64,000 bases of DNA from Cupriavidus sp. P-10 (GTDB taxonomy: Bacteria; Pseudomonadota; Gammaproteobacteria; Burkholderiales; Burkholderiaceae), in contig NZ_AP025170.1 in NCBI RefSeq assembly GCF_003402535.2, forward strand, positions 1,302,001 to 1,366,000. Reading direction: 5' to 3'. Each line of letters starts with the position of its first letter. Positions within the stretch are counted from its first letter, which is position 1. Under the pieces are notes generated by a model. It did no database searches. It had not been told where the DNA came from and worked only from the letters and a program-made list of their open reading frames with translations. The position numbers and the translations under genes were made by a program. Of the stretch, positions 54,468 to 63,785 are shown piece after piece.

Positions 54468-54778
54468 GCCTGCTGCCCCCCTTGCCCTGTACGCACCATT
54501 TGGCCCTGAGCCGCCTGGCGCTTGCGTTGGGCATAAATGCCGACGAAAGGCCAGGCCGACAGTGCGCAGGGCACCGTCGCCAGGCTGGCGGCGACCGCCA
54601 CCGGCCAGCCGTTGGTCGTGCTCCACAGCCAGGTGCTGGCGATTACCAGCGCCAGGCCCAGCCAGCCAAATAGGCGCGGCCGCGGGCCGCGTCCGGGCGG
54701 CAGCAGGACCTGGTTAGGCGCAGCCAGGTACAGGCACGCAGCCGCGGCCAGGCCCAGGAAAACGGCCAGAACTTGCAT
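54464..54778 (-). CDS. DUF3325-like small membrane protein
   Basis: A 104-residue protein with helices VLAVFLGLAAAACLYLAAPN, WLGLALVIASTWLW and VAVAASLATVPCALSAWPFV. It resembles the DUF3325 family that accompanies iron-regulated PepSY proteins. It is the first gene of the operon; ATG 54778 has a Fur-box-like sequence 28 bases upstream. The 3' end overlaps the next start by 4 bases (ATGA). Confidence 0.7.
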   Translation of the reverse strand: MQVLAVFLGLAAAACLYLAAPNQVLLPPGRGPRPRLFGWLGLALVIASTWLWSTTNGWPVAVAASLATVPCALSAWPFVGIYAQRKRQAAQGQMVRTGQGGQQA

Positions 54779-54805
54779 GAGGGGAAATGTCAATGAATCA
54801 AAACA

Positions 54806-54828
54806 TTAATGGTAATGATTCGCATTTG
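54806..54828 (-). promoter_or_regulatory. Fur box upstream of the DUF3325-DUF3649-PepSY operon
   Basis: Read on the minus strand the site contains AAATGCGAATCATTACCATT, close to the common Fur box built from AAATGAGAATCATTNTCATT. It lies 28-50 bases before the first gene. The repeated NATNNNNAT pattern and AT-richness stand out in this GC-rich region. Repression in iron-rich conditions is inferred. Confidence 0.75.
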
Positions 54829-54944
54829 TCACTGCAAGCGGAATGTTGGAGAGCGGGGTCGAAACATGATGCAGCCGCCACCCCGCAAGAAAAGTACGAT
54901 GTGGCGGCGCCACGTAACCGGCGCTGCGGGCCGATTGTGAATTT

Positions 54945-55799
54945 TCAGTGGGGGAACAGCGCCAGCAGCCCGTCCAGCCCGACGTGATTGAACGCCACGC
55001 TGGCCTGCGCGCGCACCACCGGCTTGGCGCGGAAGGCCACCGACAGGCCGGCAACCGCCATCATCTTGAGGTCGTTGGAGCCGTCGCCCATGACGATGGC
55101 CTGGTCCGGCGTGGCGCCGATCTGCGCGCAGACTTCCTGCACGGTACGGGCCTTGACGTCGGCGTTGACGATCTCGCCGACCACGTTGCCGGTCAGCTTG
55201 CCGTCGACGATCTCCAGCGTGTTGGCGCGGGTGAAGTCCAGCTTCAGGCGCGGCTTGAGCTGGTCGGTGAAGTGGACGAAGCCGCCGGACACCAGCAGCG
55301 TCTTGATGCCCAGCGCCTGGACGGCCTGCAGCATGCGTTCGGCACCCGGCGACAGGCGCAGGCGCTCGGCATAGACGCGGTCGAGCACGCTGGCGTCCAG
55401 GCCCTTGAGCAGCGCCACGCGGCGGCGCAGGCTTTCGTTGAAGTCGGTGATCTCGCCGCGCATCGCCGCTTCGGTGATGGCGGAGACCTCGGCCTTGAGG
55501 CCGCAGAAATCCGCGATCTCGTCGATGCACTCGATCGTGATCAGGGTCGAGTCCATGTCCATCGCCACCAGGCGGAAGTCCGACAGCTTGCGCCCGGCCG
55601 GCACCACGGCCCAGTCGATCGCGCGCGGACCGCAGAAATCGTCCAGCGCATCGCGCAGCGCCGGCGTCAGCGGCGCGCATTCCTCGGCGGCGGCCACGGT
55701 GTCGCTGCGCGGCACCAGTTCGGAGGCGCGGGCGAGGGTGCGGACGGTGTCGAGGTCGGCGGCGGGAAGCGGGGCGGTGCTCTGGAGGATCAGGGGCAT
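54945..55799 (-). CDS. serB: Phosphoserine phosphatase
   Basis: SerB removes phosphate from phosphoserine in the last step of serine synthesis. The 284-residue protein is a HAD phosphatase: catalytic DMDST in LVAMDMDSTLITIECIDEIA (about residues 78-97), motif II Ser in LLVSGGFVHF (about 168), motif III Lys in LKLDFTRANTLEI region, and GDGSNDLKMM (about 236-245). The N-terminal 75 residues are the short regulatory part seen in this group. The start ATG 55799 (MPLILQSTAPLPAADLDTVR) is the only good one. It is separated from the iron operon by 166 bases that include the Fur box. Confidence 0.94.
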   Translation of the reverse strand: MPLILQSTAPLPAADLDTVRTLARASELVPRSDTVAAAEECAPLTPALRDALDDFCGPRAIDWAVVPAGRKLSDFRLVAMDMDSTLITIECIDEIADFCGLKAEVSAITEAAMRGEITDFNESLRRRVALLKGLDASVLDRVYAERLRLSPGAERMLQAVQALGIKTLLVSGGFVHFTDQLKPRLKLDFTRANTLEIVDGKLTGNVVGEIVNADVKARTVQEVCAQIGATPDQAIVMGDGSNDLKMMAVAGLSVAFRAKPVVRAQASVAFNHVGLDGLLALFPH

Positions 55800-55907
55800 G
55801 ACAGGTGAGGATCGGGCGCGTGCAGCATGGCAGGCAAGCAGGGCGGCAACGTGGAAAAACCGCTATTGTAGCCGCCCCGGCCGACTAGCTGCGCGCTGTC
55901 CGGAGGC

Positions 55908-56111
55908 TCAGCGCTGCGCCATCACCATGTAGTTCACCGTCAGGTTGGACAGCGCGCGCACGCCGTTGATCAGCGCCGGCTCGTCAACATAGAACTCGGG
56001 CGAGTGATTGGAGGGCGCCTTGGTCACATCCTGGCCCTTCGGCGTCACACCCAGGTTGAAGAACAGGCCGGGCACCTTTTCCAGGGAGCAAACCAGCGGC
56101 GTCGAAGCTGG
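55908..56111 (-). pseudogene. Remnant of an M20D amidohydrolase (C-terminal end)
   Basis: The minus strand codes for a 67-residue fragment: TPLVCSLEKVPGLFFNLGVT, PKGQDVTKAPSNHSPEFYVD, then EPALINGVRALSNLTVNYMV and MAQR before a stop at 55908. The VPGLFFxLGVTP, NHSPxFYVDExAL and GVRALxxLxxxYM patterns are the C-terminal signature of M20D amidohydrolases (hippurate hydrolase-like). The rest of that gene is missing: the fragment begins in frame directly after the argE stop codon. It is therefore a deletion remnant, probably not translated. Confidence 0.75.
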
Positions 56112-57323
56112 TCAGGCCACGCGCAGGCTATCCACCACCTTGTGCAGGAACCCCTCGCACGCCGCCAGCTGCTCCAGCGCGACAAACTCATCCGGCTTGT
56201 GCGCCTGCTGGATATCGCCAGGCCCGCACACCACCGCCGGAATACCCGCGCGCTGGAACAGACCGGCCTCGGTGCCATAGGCGACCTTGTTGGTATCGCG
56301 GTCCGCCGTCAGCGCCCGCACCAGCTGCGTGATCGCGGCCTGCTCGGCAACGTCCAGCGACGGCGCGGCGGCGATCTTGTTCAGCGTCAGGTCGGCATCG
56401 GCATGCTCGGCGCGCATCTTCGGCAGCAGCACGTCGTTGGCGTAGGCATGGATACGCGCGTAGATGGCTTCCGGATCCACGCCCGGCAGATTGCGGAACT
56501 CGAACACGAACTCGCACAGCGCGGGGATGGTATTGAGCGCGATGCCGCCCTGGATAGTGCCGGTCTGCGCGGTGGTGTAGGGCACGTCGAAGGCCTGGTC
56601 GTAAGGGCCGTTGGCCTTGAACTCATCGGCGATATCGCGGATGAAGCAGATCAGCCGCGCCGCGTATTCGATGGCATTGACGCCGCGCGGCGTCAGCGAC
56701 GAGTGCGCGGCCTGCCCTTTGACGCAGCAGCGGTAGGCATTGATGCCCTTGTGCGCGACGATCACGCGCATGCTGGTCGGCTCGCCGACGATGCAGCCGC
56801 CGGGCGTCACGCCGCGCTCGCGCAGTTCGGCCAGCAGGTAGGGCGCGCCCATGCAGCCGATCTCTTCATCGAAGGAGAGGGCGTAGTGCACCGGCTCGCG
56901 CAGCTTCGCGCCGAGGATGGCCGGCAGCAGCGACAGGCTGGTGCCGATGAAGCCCTTCATGTCGCAGGTGCCGCGGCCATACAGCTTGCCGTCGCGGATC
57001 ACCGGCTTGAACGGATCGGTGGTCCAGTTCTGGCCGTCCACCGGCACCACGTCGGTGTGGCCCGACAGCACGATGCCGCCGTTGGTGTCGCCATTGGCGG
57101 CGGGCACCGTGACGAACAGGTTGGCCTTGTCCTGCTGCGGGTTGTAGCTCAGATGCGGCTTCAATCCCCTGGCCAGGAAGTGGTCGCGCACGGACTCGAT
57201 CAGGCCGAGGTTGGAGTGCCGGCTGGTGGTGTCGTACGCGACCAGCCGCTGGGTCCATTCGAGCGCGCTGCCGCGCGCGGCGGGTTCGTTGGCGGTCTGG
57301 CTGGCGGTGGCTCGGGCTGGCAT
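56112..57323 (-). CDS. argE: Acetylornithine deacetylase
   Basis: ArgE removes acetate from N-acetylornithine in arginine synthesis. The 403-residue M20A peptidase-like enzyme has the metal and catalytic motifs LSGHTDVVPVDGQNWTTDPF (His about residue 88), GRGTCDMKGFIG (Asp about 120), SFDEEIGCMGAP (catalytic Glu-Glu about 150-151) and a final His in the PAVVCGPGDIQQAHKPDEFV region (about 375). Length matches the family. The reading frame stops at TGA 56112-56114, with the amidohydrolase remnant directly behind in the same frame. ATG 57323 is a plausible start. Confidence 0.92.
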   Translation of the reverse strand: MPARATASQTANEPAARGSALEWTQRLVAYDTTSRHSNLGLIESVRDHFLARGLKPHLSYNPQQDKANLFVTVPAANGDTNGGIVLSGHTDVVPVDGQNWTTDPFKPVIRDGKLYGRGTCDMKGFIGTSLSLLPAILGAKLREPVHYALSFDEEIGCMGAPYLLAELRERGVTPGGCIVGEPTSMRVIVAHKGINAYRCCVKGQAAHSSLTPRGVNAIEYAARLICFIRDIADEFKANGPYDQAFDVPYTTAQTGTIQGGIALNTIPALCEFVFEFRNLPGVDPEAIYARIHAYANDVLLPKMRAEHADADLTLNKIAAAPSLDVAEQAAITQLVRALTADRDTNKVAYGTEAGLFQRAGIPAVVCGPGDIQQAHKPDEFVALEQLAACEGFLHKVVDSLRVA

Positions 57324-57393
57324 GGGGGCGCTATCGCTGACTTGTCAAGGATCCGATGCTACACCCGGGTGCGCGCAGAGTCCATGCGATGCC

Positions 57394-60300
57394 TCAGGCC
57401 AGTTGCCGCAGCGTCTGCTTGATCGTCTGCGCGCGCACCGTCACGTCCGGCATCTTGGCCTCGATGCGCAGCTTGTCTTGTCCGGCCAGCTTGATATGCC
57501 GGTTTTTCTGCACAAGGTCGATGATGCGCATGGCATCGATCGGCGGGTTGGGCACGAACTGCACGCTGATGGTGGCTTCGCCCGCGTCGATCTTGCGCAC
57601 GCCCAGCGGCGCCGCGGCGATGCGCAGCCGGTGCGTTTCCACCAGCGCCTGCGCCTGCGCCGGCAGCCGGCCGAAGCGGTCGATCAGTTCTTCCTGGATA
57701 TCGTCGACACGCTCGGCGGTCTCGCAGTTGGCCAGGCGCTTGTACAGCGACAGGCGTTCATGCACGTCGCCGCAATAGTCATTGGGCAGCAGTGCCGGCG
57801 TGCCGAGGTTGATCTCGGTGGTGGCCGCCAGCGGTGCCATCAGGTCGGGCTCCTTGCCTGCCTTCAGCGCCTTGACGGCATGGTTGAGCATGTCGGTGTA
57901 GAGCTGGAAGCCGATTTCGTGGATCTCGCCCGACTGCTTGTCGCCCAGCACCTCGCCGGCGCCGCGGATTTCCAGGTCGTGCATGGCCAGGTAGAAGCCC
58001 GAGCCCAGCTCCTCCATCTGCTGGATCGCTTCCAGCCGGCGCTGCGCCTGCTTGGTCAGACCGTCGACATCATGCACCAGCAGGTAGGCATAGGCCTGGT
58101 GGTGCGAACGCCCGACGCGGCCACGCAGCTGGTGCAGCTGCGCCAGCCCGAACTTGTCGGCGCGGTGGATCAGGATGGTGTTGGCGGTCGGCACGTCGAT
58201 GCCGGTCTCGATGATGGTCGTGCACAGCAGGATGTTGTCGCGGCGCGAGACGAAGTCGCGCATCACGCGCTCCAGCTCGCGCTCGTGCATCTGGCCGTGC
58301 GCCACCGCGATGCGTGCCTCGGGCACCAGCTCGGCCAGCCTGGCGCGCTTGTTCTCGATGGTCTCGACCTCGTTGTGCAGGAAGTAGATCTGGCCGCCGC
58401 GCTTGAGCTCGCGCAGGATGGCCTCGCGGATCACGCCGTCTTCCTCGCGGCGCACGAAGGTCTTGATCGCCAGCCGCTTCTGCGGCGCGGTGGCGATCAC
58501 CGAGAAATCGCGCAGGCCTTCCAGTGCCATGCCCAGGGTGCGCGGGATTGGCGTGGCGGTCAGCGTGAGGATGTCGACCTCGGCGCGCAGCGTCTTCAGC
58601 GCCTCCTTCTGGCGCACGCCGAAGCGGTGTTCCTCGTCGATGATGACCAGGCCCAGGCGCTGGAATTTGACCTGGTCGGACAGGATCTTGTGCGTGCCGA
58701 TGACGATGTCGACGGTGCCTTCGTTGATCTGCTTGATGGCCGCGTCGATTTCCTTCTTGGTCTTGAAGCGCGACAGTTCGACGATGCGCACCGGCCATTC
58801 GGCGAAGCGGTCCGACAGCGTCTGGAAATGCTGCTCGGCCAGCAGCGTGGTCGGCGCGAGCATTGCCACCTGCTTGCCACCCAGCACCGCGACGAAGGCG
58901 GCCCGCAGCGCCACCTCGGTCTTGCCGAAGCCGACGTCGCCACACACCAGCCGGTCCATCGGCTTGCCCGAGGTCATGTCGGCAATCACCGCGGCAATGG
59001 CGGCGGCCTGGTCCGGCGTTTCCTCGAAGCCGAAGCTCTCGGCAAAGGTCTCATAGTCCTTCGGCGAGAGCGGGAAGGCAAAGCCCTCGCGCGCGGCGCG
59101 GCGCGCGTAGAGGTTGAGCAACTCGGCAGCGGTATCGCGGATCTGCTGCGCCGCCTTGCGCTTGGCCTTGTCCCACTGGCCCGAGCCCAGGTGGTGCAGC
59201 GGCGCGGTGTCCGGATCGGCGCCGGAGTAGCGCGAGATCACATGCAGCTGGTGCACCGGGACATACAGCTTGCTGCTCTTGTCGTATTCGAGGTGCAGGA
59301 ATTCCTCGTCGCCCTGGCCCATGTCGAGCGATACCAGGCCATGGTAGCGGCCGATGCCATGCTCGCTGTGCACCACCGGGTCGCCGATCTTCAGTTCGGC
59401 CAGGTCGCGCACCATCGAGTCGACGGCGGTGGCCTGCTCCTGCTTGCGGCGGCCGGCGCGGCGCGCGGTGCCGGCGTACAGCTCGGCTTCGGTCACGAAG
59501 GCCAGTTGCCCATGTGGTAGCGCAATGGGCAGCGCGAAGCCGCTCCCCAGCGGCGCCACCGCGATCGAGAAGTGCGATTCGCCGGCAAGGAACGCGGCAA
59601 AGTCGTCCACCGGCTGCGGGCGCAGGCCGCTTTCGGCAAACAGCTGCAGCAGCGTCTCGCGCCGGCCGGCGGAGTCGGCGCACATCAGCACGCGGGTCTG
59701 CTTGTCGAGCAGCAGTGCTTCCAGGTTGACCAGCGGATCGTCGGCACGACGGTTGACCGAGACATCGGGCAGGATCGCAGAGAACGGCGTCTGGTCCGCG
59801 CCTGGCTCCGTCTGCAGCACCAGCCGCGCCATCGGCTTGGCGCCGACGAAGAACTGCTCCTCGGACAGGAACAGGTCGGCCGGAGGCAGCAGCGGGCGCT
59901 CGCGGTCGTGCCGCATGAAGTTATAGCGCTGCGTGGTGTCGGCCCAGAAGCGGCGGATCGCTTCATCGATGTTGCCCGCGAAGGCGAGTTGCGTATCCGC
60001 GGGCAGGTAGTCGAACAGCGTCGCGCTGTCTTCGAAAAACAGCGGCAGGTAGTACTCGATGCCCGCCGACGGCACGCCATTGCCGATGTCCTTGTAGATC
60101 GGCGACTTGGTCGGGTCGCCCTCGAAGACTTCGCGCCAGCGGCCTCGGAACGCGGTACGCGCGGCTTCGTCGAGCGGGAACTCGCGGCCCGGCAGCAGGC
60201 GCACTTCCTTGACCGGGTACAGGCTGCGCTGCGTGTCCGGGTCGAACGCGCGGATGGTCTCGATCTCGTCGCCGAACAGGTCGATCCGGTACGGCAGCGC

Positions 60301-60855
60301 GGAGCCCATCGGGTACAGGTCGATCAGGCCGCCGCGCACGCTGTATTCGCCGGGGCGCATCACGGCGCTGACGTGCTCGTAGCCGGCCAGCGTGAACTGC
60401 GCCTTCAGCGCGGCTTCGTCCAGGCGCTCGCCCTGCTTGAAGAAGAAGGTGTAGGCCGCCAGGAAGGACGGCGGCGCCAGCCGGTACAGCGCGGTGCTGG
60501 CCGGCACCAGCATCACGTCGCATTGCCCGCCCTGGATGTCGTGCAGCGTGGCCAGGCGTTCGGAGACCAGGTCCTGGTGCGGCGAGAAGCTGTCGTAGGG
60601 CAGCGTTTCCCAGTCGGGCAGCAGGCGCACGCGCAACTCGGGTGCGAACCAGGGGATTTCCTCCGCCAGGCGCTGGGCGTCGACGGCATTGGCGCACACC
60701 ACTGCCAGCATCGGCACGCGTTCGCGATGCCGGCGCGCGTACGCGGCAATGGCCAGTGCATCGGCGGAGCCACGCAGGCCGGCCACGGTGTGGCGCAGGC
60801 CGGGCTTGACCAGCGGCAGGTTGACGAAGGGTAGGGAGGGCGTAACGTCGGGCAT
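57394..60855 (-). CDS. mfd: Transcription-repair coupling factor Mfd
   Basis: Mfd removes RNA polymerase stalled at DNA damage and recruits UvrA. The 1153-residue length is standard. Domains in order: UvrB-homology module (residues about 1-350, [20 protein letters not shown]), the RNA polymerase interaction domain (about 490-560, [20 protein letters not shown]), the RecG-like translocase with Walker [21 protein letters not shown] (about 640-655), DEEH in [20 protein letters not shown] (about 745), motif [20 protein letters not shown] (about 905) and the TRCF C-terminal domain. It is divergent from ispD. Confidence 0.97.
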   Translation of the reverse strand: MPDVTPSLPFVNLPLVKPGLRHTVAGLRGSADALAIAAYARRHRERVPMLAVVCANAVDAQRLAEEIPWFAPELRVRLLPDWETLPYDSFSPHQDLVSERLATLHDIQGGQCDVMLVPASTALYRLAPPSFLAAYTFFFKQGERLDEAALKAQFTLAGYEHVSAVMRPGEYSVRGGLIDLYPMGSALPYRIDLFGDEIETIRAFDPDTQRSLYPVKEVRLLPGREFPLDEAARTAFRGRWREVFEGDPTKSPIYKDIGNGVPSAGIEYYLPLFFEDSATLFDYLPADTQLAFAGNIDEAIRRFWADTTQRYNFMRHDRERPLLPPADLFLSEEQFFVGAKPMARLVLQTEPGADQTPFSAILPDVSVNRRADDPLVNLEALLLDKQTRVLMCADSAGRRETLLQLFAESGLRPQPVDDFAAFLAGESHFSIAVAPLGSGFALPIALPHGQLAFVTEAELYAGTARRAGRRKQEQATAVDSMVRDLAELKIGDPVVHSEHGIGRYHGLVSLDMGQGDEEFLHLEYDKSSKLYVPVHQLHVISRYSGADPDTAPLHHLGSGQWDKAKRKAAQQIRDTAAELLNLYARRAAREGFAFPLSPKDYETFAESFGFEETPDQAAAIAAVIADMTSGKPMDRLVCGDVGFGKTEVALRAAFVAVLGGKQVAMLAPTTLLAEQHFQTLSDRFAEWPVRIVELSRFKTKKEIDAAIKQINEGTVDIVIGTHKILSDQVKFQRLGLVIIDEEHRFGVRQKEALKTLRAEVDILTLTATPIPRTLGMALEGLRDFSVIATAPQKRLAIKTFVRREEDGVIREAILRELKRGGQIYFLHNEVETIENKRARLAELVPEARIAVAHGQMHERELERVMRDFVSRRDNILLCTTIIETGIDVPTANTILIHRADKFGLAQLHQLRGRVGRSHHQAYAYLLVHDVDGLTKQAQRRLEAIQQMEELGSGFYLAMHDLEIRGAGEVLGDKQSGEIHEIGFQLYTDMLNHAVKALKAGKEPDLMAPLAATTEINLGTPALLPNDYCGDVHERLSLYKRLANCETAERVDDIQEELIDRFGRLPAQAQALVETHRLRIAAAPLGVRKIDAGEATISVQFVPNPPIDAMRIIDLVQKNRHIKLAGQDKLRIEAKMPDVTVRAQTIKQTLRQLA

Positions 60856-61074
60856 GTCGGCAACGGGCGTTCAAAACGACAACACCCCGCCGGCGATGCG
60901 GGCGGGGGTCGGACAGAATGCTGCGGGCATGGGACTGCACCCGCCCACGCCGCCAGGCACACGCATGCGGCATGGCGACGGGCAAGGGCCGTATTATAGA
61001 ATGCGACCCGGTTGTTCCGCTGGCGCCGCGACGCCGGCACAAGCCCCGTACCTCATTCACTTCCTGCCCAAGCC

Positions 61075-61824
61075 GTGTCCGCTCGCCGCTTTGCCCTGAT
61101 TCCCTGTGCCGGTACCGGCAGCCGCGCCGGCGGCACCGTTCCCAAGCAATACCAGACCGTGGCCGGCCGGCCGATGATCTGGTACGCGCTGGCGGCGTTC
61201 TCGGCGTGCGACGCGATCAACGCCACCGCGCTGGTGCTGGCGCCCGACGATATGCCGCTGGAATCGCGCTTCGGCGCCGCGACGTTTGCCGGACTCCGCT
61301 TCGACACCGCCTTCGTTGGCGGCGACACGCGGCATGCATCGGTGCTGGCAGGACTGCATCACCTGGCCCAGCTCGGCGCCACCGATACGGACTGGGTGCT
61401 GGTGCACGACGCCGCGCGGCCGGGCCTGACCCCGGCGATGATCCACGCGCTGGTGCGCGCGGTCGAAAGCGACGGCGACGACGATCCGGATGCGGCCATC
61501 GGCGGCATCCTGGCGGTGCCGGTGCCGGACACCCTCAAGCGCGCGCAGGACGATGCCCGCATCGGCGGCACCGTGTCGCGCGAAGGGCTGTGGCAGGCGC
61601 AGACCCCGCAGATGTTCCGCCTCGGCGTGCTGCGCCAGGCGCTGCAGGATGCCATGGCGGCCGGCGCGGTGGTGACCGACGAAGCCAGCGCGATCGAACG
61701 GCTGGGGCTCCATCCGCGGCTGGTCAACGGCTCGCTGCGCAATTTCAAGGTGACCTACCCGGAAGACTTCGCGCTCGCCGAAGTGCTGCTGGGTACAGGC
61801 ACAACAGGCACAACAGGAGCATAA
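61075..61824 (+). CDS. ispD: 2-C-methyl-D-erythritol 4-phosphate cytidylyltransferase
   Basis: IspD makes CDP-methylerythritol in the non-mevalonate isoprenoid pathway. The 249-residue protein has [20 protein letters not shown] (residues about 6-25) with the nucleotide-binding Arg and Lys, [15 protein letters not shown] (about 105-119), [11 protein letters not shown] and [11 protein letters not shown] (about 200-210). The start is GTG 61075. The last ten residues GTGTTGTTGA are coded by a 9-base tandem repeat and are not part of the normal fold. The ispF gene follows after 14 bases. Confidence 0.95.
   Translation: MSARRFALIPCAGTGSRAGGTVPKQYQTVAGRPMIWYALAAFSACDAINATALVLAPDDMPLESRFGAATFAGLRFDTAFVGGDTRHASVLAGLHHLAQLGATDTDWVLVHDAARPGLTPAMIHALVRAVESDGDDDPDAAIGGILAVPVPDTLKRAQDDARIGGTVSREGLWQAQTPQMFRLGVLRQALQDAMAAGAVVTDEASAIERLGLHPRLVNGSLRNFKVTYPEDFALAEVLLGTGTTGTTGA
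61795..61821. repeat. 9-base tandem repeat at the ispD 3' end
   Basis: ACAGGCACA at 61795-61803 and 61804-61812, ACAGGAGCA at 61813-61821, then TAAGGAGCG which contains the stop and the ispF ribosome site. Confidence 0.85.
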
Positions 61825-61838
61825 GGAGCGTAACCGCA

Positions 61839-62348
61839 ATGATGCCTTTCGATATCCGCGTGGGTCAGGGCTATGACGTCCACGCACTGGTACCCGGCCG
61901 CAAGCTGATCCTTGGCGGCGTGGAGATCCCGCACGACCGCGGCCTGCTGGGCCATTCGGATGCCGATGCGCTGCTGCACGCGGTGACTGACGCGCTGTTT
62001 GGCGCGGCCGCGCTGGGCGATATTGGCCGCCATTTCCCCGATACCGACGCGCAGTTTGCCGGTGCCGACAGCCGCGTGCTGCTGCGCGAGGCCGCGCGCC
62101 GCGTGCGTGAGGCTGGCTATGAGATCGGCAATGTCGATGCCACGGTCATTGCGCAGGCGCCCAAGCTGGCGCCGCATATCGGCGCGATGGTGGCTAACCT
62201 TGCGGAAGACCTCGGGCTGGCGCCCGGGCGCTGCAACGTCAAGGCCAAGACCAACGAAAAGCTGGGCTTCGAGGGCCGCCAGGAAGGGATCGTGGCACAG
62301 GCCGCGGTACTGGTCTGGCGCGCTTCGGTGACGGGCGTGCAGGACTGA
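61839..62348 (+). CDS. ispF: 2-C-methyl-D-erythritol 2,4-cyclodiphosphate synthase
   Basis: IspF cyclises CDP-methylerythritol phosphate with loss of CMP, the step after IspE. The 169-residue protein has zinc ligands in [11 protein letters not shown] (Asp and His about residues 13-15) and [20 protein letters not shown] (His about 47), and the conserved [19 protein letters not shown] near the end (Lys/Thr/Glu substrate loop). ATG 61839 is used; the frame allows MM at the start. It is coupled with ispD, whose stop carries its AAGGAG site. Confidence 0.96.
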   Translation: MMPFDIRVGQGYDVHALVPGRKLILGGVEIPHDRGLLGHSDADALLHAVTDALFGAAALGDIGRHFPDTDAQFAGADSRVLLREAARRVREAGYEIGNVDATVIAQAPKLAPHIGAMVANLAEDLGLAPGRCNVKAKTNEKLGFEGRQEGIVAQAAVLVWRASVTGVQD

Positions 62349-62390
62349 GCGCCCGGTGGCGGGCCGGGCGGGCAGGGCAGGCGAGAGCCG

Positions 62391-62984
62391 CTAGCTTCGC
62401 GGCGCGTCCGCCGCCGGGGCGTTTTCCGGGGTGATGGCGTAGGTGTAGTCGATCAGGCGCGCCATGGCGCCCGAGCGGGCTCCGGCCTCGGTGCGCTTGG
62501 TGAAGCCCATCTGCTGCACCAGACGGTTTGCCGACGCCATTTCCGGCATGGTCCGCACCAGCAGCGTGGGCGAGCCAATATCGCGCGCGCGCTGGATGCA
62601 GATCTGCATCAGCGTGCGCCCCAGCCCCAGGCCGCGCGCCTGCGGGCTGACCGACAGCAGCCGCGCCTCCGGCTGCGTCAGCGTGATGGTGCTGCCGTCG
62701 AGCGCGGGCAGCGTCGCCCCGGGATGGCAGAACAGCACGGCCCCCATGATGCCGTGGTCGGTTTCCGCCACCCACCATTCCATGTCGGGATTGCTGGTCG
62801 CCAGTACGGACTGCATGCCGCGCTGGAACGAAGCCCGGCAGTCTTCCATGATTTCCAGCTCATACTGGCCGTAGGCTTGCTGCGTGACGGCGGCGATGTC
62901 GCCCCAGTCATGCACTGCGGCAAGGCGGTAGTGGAAACGGGGGGAAGTCGGCGAAGGCAGGGTCATGGCAGGCTGAAAGTGCAT
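62391..62984 (-). CDS. GNAT-family N-acetyltransferase
   Basis: A 197-residue acetyltransferase of unknown substrate. The core has EARLLSVSPQARGLGLGRTLM, where the RGLGLGRTL segment is the acetyl-CoA motif A (about residues 108-120), and ANRLVQQMGFTKRTE (about 150-164) as motif B. The N-terminal half (YRLAAVHDWGDIAAVTQQAY) is GNAT-typical. ATG 62984 is chosen (MHFQPAMTLPS); ATG 62966 is an alternative six codons later. It is convergent with ispF. Confidence 0.82.
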   Translation of the reverse strand: MHFQPAMTLPSPTSPRFHYRLAAVHDWGDIAAVTQQAYGQYELEIMEDCRASFQRGMQSVLATSNPDMEWWVAETDHGIMGAVLFCHPGATLPALDGSTITLTQPEARLLSVSPQARGLGLGRTLMQICIQRARDIGSPTLLVRTMPEMASANRLVQQMGFTKRTEAGARSGAMARLIDYTYAITPENAPAADAPRS

Positions 62985-63157
62985 ATGCTGCCTGGATTGT
63001 AGGCCGATCGCCGCGCCAGTCCAGTCCCGGCGCGCGGTCGGTTGCAAGATGGGGACAGCCGGCATTTCCCGCTGGGAAGCTGCCGGCTGCTGTGCTACAG
63101 GGGCCGTGGAACGGCCCCTCGGAGGGCGCGGGGGCGCGCTGTCCGCTCGCTTTCCGC

Positions 63158-63679
63158 TTACTGGGTGGCGATCACGTTGGCCGCGGCCACGATCACCGCG
63201 GCGATGCGGCCCACGTCGCGCAGTTGCTGCGCGGTCATGCCCTGTTCGTTCTTCAGCAACTGGTAGTGCGACTTCACGCAGAAGTGGCACTTGCCCACGA
63301 TCGACGCGGCCAGCGCATACATCTCGAAACGGCGCTTGTCGACGCCGCCATGGGTGGCGTAGGCGTTCATGCGCAGGCCGGCCGGCTGGGTCGACAGGTC
63401 GGTGTCGCCCGCCATCTCGACGTACGGGTACCAGGTGTTGTTCATGCCCATCAGCGCCGCGGCGGTCAGCGCGCCGTTGGTTTCCTCGGGCGACAGCACG
63501 CCGGCATTGCGGATGGCATCCACCAGCACCTTGCTCTGCGCCGCGAATGCCGCCGCCAGCGCCACGCCGACCGCATCGTTGCCTTCCAGCGAGGAGCGGG
63601 CGATGGTGCCGTCCACGTTCAGGCGGATGTCCTTGGCGTAATCGGGAATAAGGTTCTTAATCGTGCTGAGGAATTCCAT
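63158..63679 (-). CDS. ahpD: Alkyl hydroperoxidase AhpD
   Basis: AhpD supplies electrons to the peroxiredoxin AhpC. The 173-residue helical protein has the catalytic CxxC at Cys131 and Cys134 (VGKCHFCVKSHYQ) with the conserved Glu upstream (RRFEMYALAASIVG) and His137-138 region downstream. The N-terminal MEFLSTIKNLIPDYAKDIRL is standard. It lies downstream of ahpC on the minus strand, with a terminator-like hairpin between them. AGGAG precedes ATG 63679. Confidence 0.93.
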   Translation of the reverse strand: MEFLSTIKNLIPDYAKDIRLNVDGTIARSSLEGNDAVGVALAAAFAAQSKVLVDAIRNAGVLSPEETNGALTAAALMGMNNTWYPYVEMAGDTDLSTQPAGLRMNAYATHGGVDKRRFEMYALAASIVGKCHFCVKSHYQLLKNEQGMTAQQLRDVGRIAAVIVAAANVIATQ

Positions 63680-63703
63680 TTATTTCTCCTATCGATCGGG
63701 GCC

Positions 63704-63727
63704 CAAAAAACCCGCGCAAGCGGGTTT
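63704..63727 (-). terminator. Terminator or attenuator between ahpC and ahpD
   Basis: AAACCCGC and GCGGGTTT with a GCAA loop, followed on the minus strand by TTTTTT. It is placed between ahpC and ahpD, so ahpD would be transcribed at a reduced level from the ahpC promoter. Confidence 0.75.
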
Positions 63728-63785
63728 CGGAGCGGAGGGCTGGGCCCTCCGCGGATCGCCACGGTGTCTGGCGAAGAACTGCAAA

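Noticed and set aside
57211..59520. Open frame of 769 codons antisense to mfd
   Set aside because: Low-complexity composition of the shadow type; Mfd with all motifs covers the other strand.
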